Assembly (NCBI GenBank): GCA_038230735.1
Contig: JBBRMR010000001.1
Coordinates: 1-64,000 of the forward strand
DNA length: 64,000 bases
Origin: Arcicella sp038230735
GTDB taxonomy: Bacteria; Bacteroidota; Bacteroidia; Cytophagales; Spirosomataceae
Direction of reading: 5' to 3'
The translations under genes were made by a program, and so were the position numbers. Under the pieces are notes generated by a model, which was given only the letters and a program-made list of their open reading frames with translations, was not told the origin of the DNA and searched no databases. Shown in pieces: positions 60,322 to 64,000 of the stretch (its first letter is position 1; the number at the start of each line of letters is the position of its first letter).

Positions 60322-61413
60322 ATGAAAACAGTACAAAAATTAATCTTTTCCGCTGCTTTTTTGAGCTTAATGGCTTGCTCAAAAAAGGAAGAGGTAGTCA
60401 AGGAAGAATCTAAAAATTTAGAACTTTCGAGCCATACCGTTAGTGAATTGAACTTGGCTTCGGCTACGTCTGAAACAGTGCAGAATGTGCTGACGCTCAC
60501 GGGCAAAGTGATGCCTTTTGAAGAACGTCAAGTGAAGGTTTCGCCTTTAGTGGATGGCATTATTGACAAGCTTTCTGCCAATTTGGGTGATTATGTTCAG
60601 AAAGGACAAATGTTGGCAAAAGTAAACAGTACGGATGTAGCAGACATTGAAAATCAAGAGGTTGGCTCGAAAACTGATTTGTTGTCGGCTCAAAAAAGTT
60701 TACAAGTTCAGCAAGATTTGTATAAGTCAGGTTTGGCTACTGAAAAGGACGTTACCTTAGCCCAAAATGAAGTAATCAAAGCAAAAAGTTCAGTAAATCG
60801 TGCTATCAGTGTCGAGGGGATTTATGGGGTAAAAAACTCTTCATACACGCTTAAATCGCCTATTTCGGGTTATGTGGTAGGAAAAAATAATGCTATTTCT
60901 GATAAAATGGCGTATCACGAAGGCGAAACGGGTCCATTTTTTACGATTGCCGATTTGTCGGAAGTACAGATCATTGCTAACGTTTATGAATCAGATATTG
61001 CCAAAGTGAAATTGGGCTATCCCGTGAAGGTAACTTTGATTGCGTATCCAGATAAAGTTTTTATCGGAAAAATTGATAAAGTTAGTAATGTTCTCGACCC
61101 GCAAACTCGGACTATGGGCGTGAGAATTAATCTGAAAAACCCCAATAATCTCTTAAAACCAGAGATGTTTGCTCAGGTTACGATTGACTTTAATCAGAAT
61201 AAAAAGATGGTCTCGATTCCTTCGGAAGCGGTGATTTTTGATAAGAATAAAAACTTTGTGGTAGTCTATAAAAATGCTAAGGATGTGCAGACTCGTGAAG
61301 TCCAAATTGCTCAAACTACTAATGATAAGTCATTTATTTTCAGCGGATTACAGAATGGAGAGAAGGTAATGTTGAAGAATCAATTGATGATTTATAATGC
61401 GTTGAATAATTAG
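60322..61413 (+). CDS. RND efflux periplasmic adaptor (CzcB/CusB-like)
   Basis: 363 aa, lipoprotein signal peptide ending LSLMAC (Cys19). Membrane-fusion domains: VDGIIDKLSANLGDYVQKGQ (biotinyl-lipoyl), a hairpin with LQVQQDLYKSGLATEKDVTL, and barrel YKLKSPISGY-type ENTRY (SYTLKSPISGYVVGKNNAIS), then SNVLDPQTRTMGVRINLKNP. Links the pump to the outer-membrane channel. The pump gene is 624 bp further on, because an antisense toxin-antitoxin pair lies between. Confidence 0.92.
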   Translation: MKTVQKLIFSAAFLSLMACSKKEEVVKEESKNLELSSHTVSELNLASATSETVQNVLTLTGKVMPFEERQVKVSPLVDGIIDKLSANLGDYVQKGQMLAKVNSTDVADIENQEVGSKTDLLSAQKSLQVQQDLYKSGLATEKDVTLAQNEVIKAKSSVNRAISVEGIYGVKNSSYTLKSPISGYVVGKNNAISDKMAYHEGETGPFFTIADLSEVQIIANVYESDIAKVKLGYPVKVTLIAYPDKVFIGKIDKVSNVLDPQTRTMGVRINLKNPNNLLKPEMFAQVTIDFNQNKKMVSIPSEAVIFDKNKNFVVVYKNAKDVQTREVQIAQTTNDKSFIFSGLQNGEKVMLKNQLMIYNALNN

Positions 61414-61415
61414 AT

Positions 61416-61772
61416 TTATTCAGGATAAAGCACGAAGGAATTACCTATTTCAACAAAAAAAGATTCTTCGTTTTCCAATGATTGAAGTAAAGGTAAATAT
61501 TCTTCAAAAAGTTTCAGCATCAACTGATTTGATATATTTCCCAAAATAATTCTAATAAGTTTTTTGGGCGTATTGCGAAAGATATGACTATTTCTAAAAT
61601 CTTAATCTTTGGTAATAACCACAAAGTCATTAGTATCAGCATATTGACAAATTATATTGTCAGGAGTGTGCCATTTTTCAAGAATCAGGTTGATGTGGAT
61701 ACATTCATGTTCCTTACTAACGAGATACTTACATAATTTATAAGAAACATGGACATCGCAGAGAAATTTCAT
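61416..61772 (-). pseudogene. DUF5615 PIN-like toxin with an in-frame stop
   Basis: Starts at 61772 right after the antitoxin stop (TAAATG). Reads MKFLCDVHVSYKLCKYLVSK, then INLILEKWHTPDNIICQYAD and TNDFVVITKD, then TAA at codon 57 (61604-61602), then DFRNSHIFRNTPKKLIRII and a normal end. DUF5615 enzymes have the motif TKDxDF, so exactly the x codon has become a stop. Before and after, frame and homology are intact, so it is a single base change. The truncated protein has lost half of the PIN-like core. Confidence 0.85.
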
Positions 61773-61997
61773 TTACGCAACGTTTTGTAAGGCACGTCCA
61801 GAAACTAATAATCTGGCATAGCTCAATGAAGCAATAATGTCTTCTCTTTCGAGTTCAGGATGGTCAGAAATGATTTCATCGAAAGACATTTCTGACTCAA
61901 TCATGTCCAAAATTACCTCCACGGGCCATCTCATGCCACGAATACAAGGCTTTCCATGGCAAATGAATGGGTCGATGGTTATTCTATTTGATAACAT
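61773..61997 (-). CDS. DUF433-family antitoxin
   Basis: 74 aa. ITIDPFICHGKPCIRGMRWP is the DUF433 signature, followed by VEVILDMIESEMSFDEIISD and HPELEREDIIASLSYARLL, a VapB15-like fold. Normally paired with DUF5615 toxins; here the partner has a nonsense codon. Located on the minus strand between two genes of a plus-strand efflux operon, from 40 bp before the pump start. No TAnnTTTG promoter is visible. Confidence 0.92.
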   Translation of the reverse strand: MLSNRITIDPFICHGKPCIRGMRWPVEVILDMIESEMSFDEIISDHPELEREDIIASLSYARLLVSGRALQNVA

Positions 61998-62036
61998 CGT
62001 AATGCTTTTTTTAGTAAATATAGATAAAATAAGATA

Positions 62037-64000
62037 ATGAAAAAACTATTAGGGCTTTCCCTTAAATATAAATTTGCAGTCTTCTTTTTTACGGCTCTCA
62101 TCGTAGTTTCGGGCGTATTGAGTTTTATGAATACCGCCATTGATGCCTTCCCTGACGTAACCAATACGCAAGTAACCATCATCACGCAATGGCAGGGTAG
62201 AAGTGCTGAGGAAATTGAGAAATTTGTAACCGCACCGCTTGAAATTTCGATGAATGGTGTGCAGAAAAAGACCTCGGTACGCTCGACTACCTTGTTCGGT
62301 TTATCGGTAATGAACATTATGTTTGATGATGGCGTGGACAATAATTTTGCCCGAATGCAGATAAATAATGCCCTGCAAGGCATCAGTTTACCCGATGGCG
62401 TTGAGCCAGACATTCAACCGCCTTACGGACCAACGGGTGAAATTTTTAGATATACACTTGACTCTAAAACGCTATCAGCCAGAAAGTTAAAGGAAATTCA
62501 AGATTGGATTATTGATAGAAATATTCGGTCTGTGCCAGGCGTTGCGGATATTGTGAGTTTTGGCGGGGAGGTGAAAACCTACGAAATTAGCGTAAACCCA
62601 AATATGTTGCAGGACTACGATATTACGCCTTTGGATGTATATAGTGCCGTCCAAAAAAGTAATATCAACGTGGGTGGCGATGTTATTACCAAAAACAATC
62701 AGGCGTATGTAGTTCGGGGCATTGGTTTGCTCAAAAACATCAGTGATATTGAGGATATTTTGGTAAAAAATACGAATGGCGTTCCTATTTATGTAAAAAC
62801 GGTTGCTTCGGTTTCGGAGTCGGCTTTACCAAAATTAGGACAAGTGGGGCGAGATAAAACTACGGATGCCGTTGAGGGAATTGTGGTGATGCGTAAGGGG
62901 GAAAATCCTTCGGAAGTAATTACTAATTTGAATCTAAAAGTGGAAGAATTGAACAATAAAATTCTGCCAGAGGGGGTAAAAATTAAGGAGTTTTACAACC
63001 GCCAAACACTATTGGATTTTTGTATCGAAACCGTTACTCACAATCTCATCGAGGGTATTGTTTTGGTTACGCTGATTGTCTTGATTTTCTTGGCAGATTG
63101 GCGGGCTTCGCTCATTGTTTCTATTATTATTCCGCTGGCTTTGCTGTTTGCTTTTACGTGCCTGAAATTATTGGGCATGAATGTAAACTTACTTTCTTTG
63201 GGGGCAGTCGATTTTGGAATTATCATTGATGGAACGGTGGTCGTTGTTGAAGGATTGATGGTGGTTTTGGCAGAAAAAGCTCATGACGTGGGTATGGAAA
63301 GATTTAATGGTTTAGCCAAATTATCCATGATTCGCCGCACAGGTTCGAGCATGGGAAAAGCCATTTTTACTTCCAAAATCATCATTTTGGTAGCATTATT
63401 GCCCATTTTTGCTTTTCAAAAAGTAGAAGGAAAAATGTTTACGCCATTGGCTTGGACGCTCGGGGCAGCCTTGGTTGGGGCATTGATTTTTACGCTTACC
63501 CTCGTGCCAGTTTTGGTGAGTATGATGATGAGTAAGAACGTAAAACACAAGTCAAATTTCTTTGTAGATGCCATTTTGAAATATTCTATGAAGCTATTTT
63601 ATTTCTGTTTTGGGCATAAATCGCAAACTTTTATTGCCACTATTCTTATTACCGTGGTTGGACTTTGGACTCTTTCCATTCACGGAACAGAATTTTTACC
63701 CCAACTTAATGAAGGCTCAATTTATGTGCGTGCTAATATGCCACGAAGCGTAAGTTTGGAAGAATCGGTACGCTATTCTAATAAAATTCGGAAGGTTTTT
63801 GAGAGTTATCCCGAAGTAAAAAAGGTACTTTCTCAGGCAGGTCGCCCTAATGATGGCACTGACCCAACTGGTTTTTATAACGTTGAGTTTTTCGTAGATA
63901 TTTATCCGCAGAAAGAATGGAAAAGTGGTTTGTCAAAAGCCGAATTAGTGAATAAAATGGAAGAAAAACTCTCGGTTTTTCAGGGTATTAGCTTCGGTTT
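62037..64000 (+). CDS. CzcA/CusA-type heavy-metal RND pump (partial)
   Basis: 654 codons seen, open at the right edge (about 1,030 aa normally). Starts MKKLLGLSLKYKFAVFFFTA. Typical blocks: IDAFPDVTNTQVTIITQWQG, SAEEIEKFVTAPLEISMNGV, YGPTGEIFRYTL, SVPGVADIVSFGGEVKTYEI and the TM4 segment GAVDFGIIIDGTVVVVE, which bears the acidic relay residues (DFGxxxDG) of heavy-metal pumps. The family exports Co/Zn/Cd or Cu/Ag; the metal is not fixed by these residues alone. It is separated from its adaptor by the DUF433/DUF5615 pair. Confidence 0.93.
   Translation, partial: MKKLLGLSLKYKFAVFFFTALIVVSGVLSFMNTAIDAFPDVTNTQVTIITQWQGRSAEEIEKFVTAPLEISMNGVQKKTSVRSTTLFGLSVMNIMFDDGVDNNFARMQINNALQGISLPDGVEPDIQPPYGPTGEIFRYTLDSKTLSARKLKEIQDWIIDRNIRSVPGVADIVSFGGEVKTYEISVNPNMLQDYDITPLDVYSAVQKSNINVGGDVITKNNQAYVVRGIGLLKNISDIEDILVKNTNGVPIYVKTVASVSESALPKLGQVGRDKTTDAVEGIVVMRKGENPSEVITNLNLKVEELNNKILPEGVKIKEFYNRQTLLDFCIETVTHNLIEGIVLVTLIVLIFLADWRASLIVSIIIPLALLFAFTCLKLLGMNVNLLSLGAVDFGIIIDGTVVVVEGLMVVLAEKAHDVGMERFNGLAKLSMIRRTGSSMGKAIFTSKIIILVALLPIFAFQKVEGKMFTPLAWTLGAALVGALIFTLTLVPVLVSMMMSKNVKHKSNFFVDAILKYSMKLFYFCFGHKSQTFIATILITVVGLWTLSIHGTEFLPQLNEGSIYVRANMPRSVSLEESVRYSNKIRKVFESYPEVKKVLSQAGRPNDGTDPTGFYNVEFFVDIYPQKEWKSGLSKAELVNKMEEKLSVFQGISFG

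Overview
The window is AT-rich chromosome from a member of the Bacteroidota, most likely the Cytophagales (this is inference, with no 16S in view). Several features point that way. Many exported proteins have short Lys-rich signal peptides ending in AQ. Promoters, where they can be read, follow TTTG-N19..21-TAnnTTTG, and clear Shine-Dalgarno sites are absent. Typical families are present: DUF5916, GH127, GtaA-like glutaminase, LytS/LytTR pairs, SusCD-free CAZymes and DUF6934. The complete S10-spc-alpha ribosomal cluster has the usual order rplC to rplQ.

Layout. 1-11.9 kb: end of a phage-tail-like S74 chaperone protein, a lipoprotein, an exported amidohydrolase, a LytS/LytR two-component pair, an ECF sigma factor, a YheT hydrolase and a lipoprotein/TPR pair. 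12.1-15.1 kb: a type II restriction-modification system with its own controller gene; C-boxes are visible in front of both transcription units. 15.2-23.6 kb: esterase, an ISAs1-family transposase remnant, a higBA toxin-antitoxin module bounded by a 139-bp direct duplication of the kynU 3' end, kynU, an SGNH hydrolase, an amino-acid permease and a PfkB sugar kinase. 23.7-30.2 kb: DUF5916, GH127 and a GtaA-family gene broken by an internal deletion. 30.3-33.1 kb: ABC transporter operon with a YtrA-type GntR regulator and a matching operator. 33.1-38.7 kb: a DxDD-motif protein, a marR plus three-GNAT operon, thiamine pyrophosphokinase and tyrS. 38.9-55.7 kb: ribosomal cluster on the minus strand (rpsJ is not in front of rplC). 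56.2-57.4 kb: a decaying tandem DUF6934/small-partner module. 57.6-64 kb: accD and a CzcCBA-type metal efflux operon into which a DUF433/DUF5615 antitoxin-toxin pair has been placed in antisense.

Three kinds of structure are not explained by the genes. (1) Intergenic hairpins, mostly built from short repeated words, occupy most of the wider gaps of the ribosomal cluster, each gap with its own word. (2) A dispersed palindrome family (GGAAGTCGTCC... type, six copies) lies between genes, and one copy is read as protein. (3) Small accessory modules (higBA, DUF433/DUF5615, DUF6934/partner) carry duplication or decay scars. All functional calls are from reading protein motifs; no database search was run.
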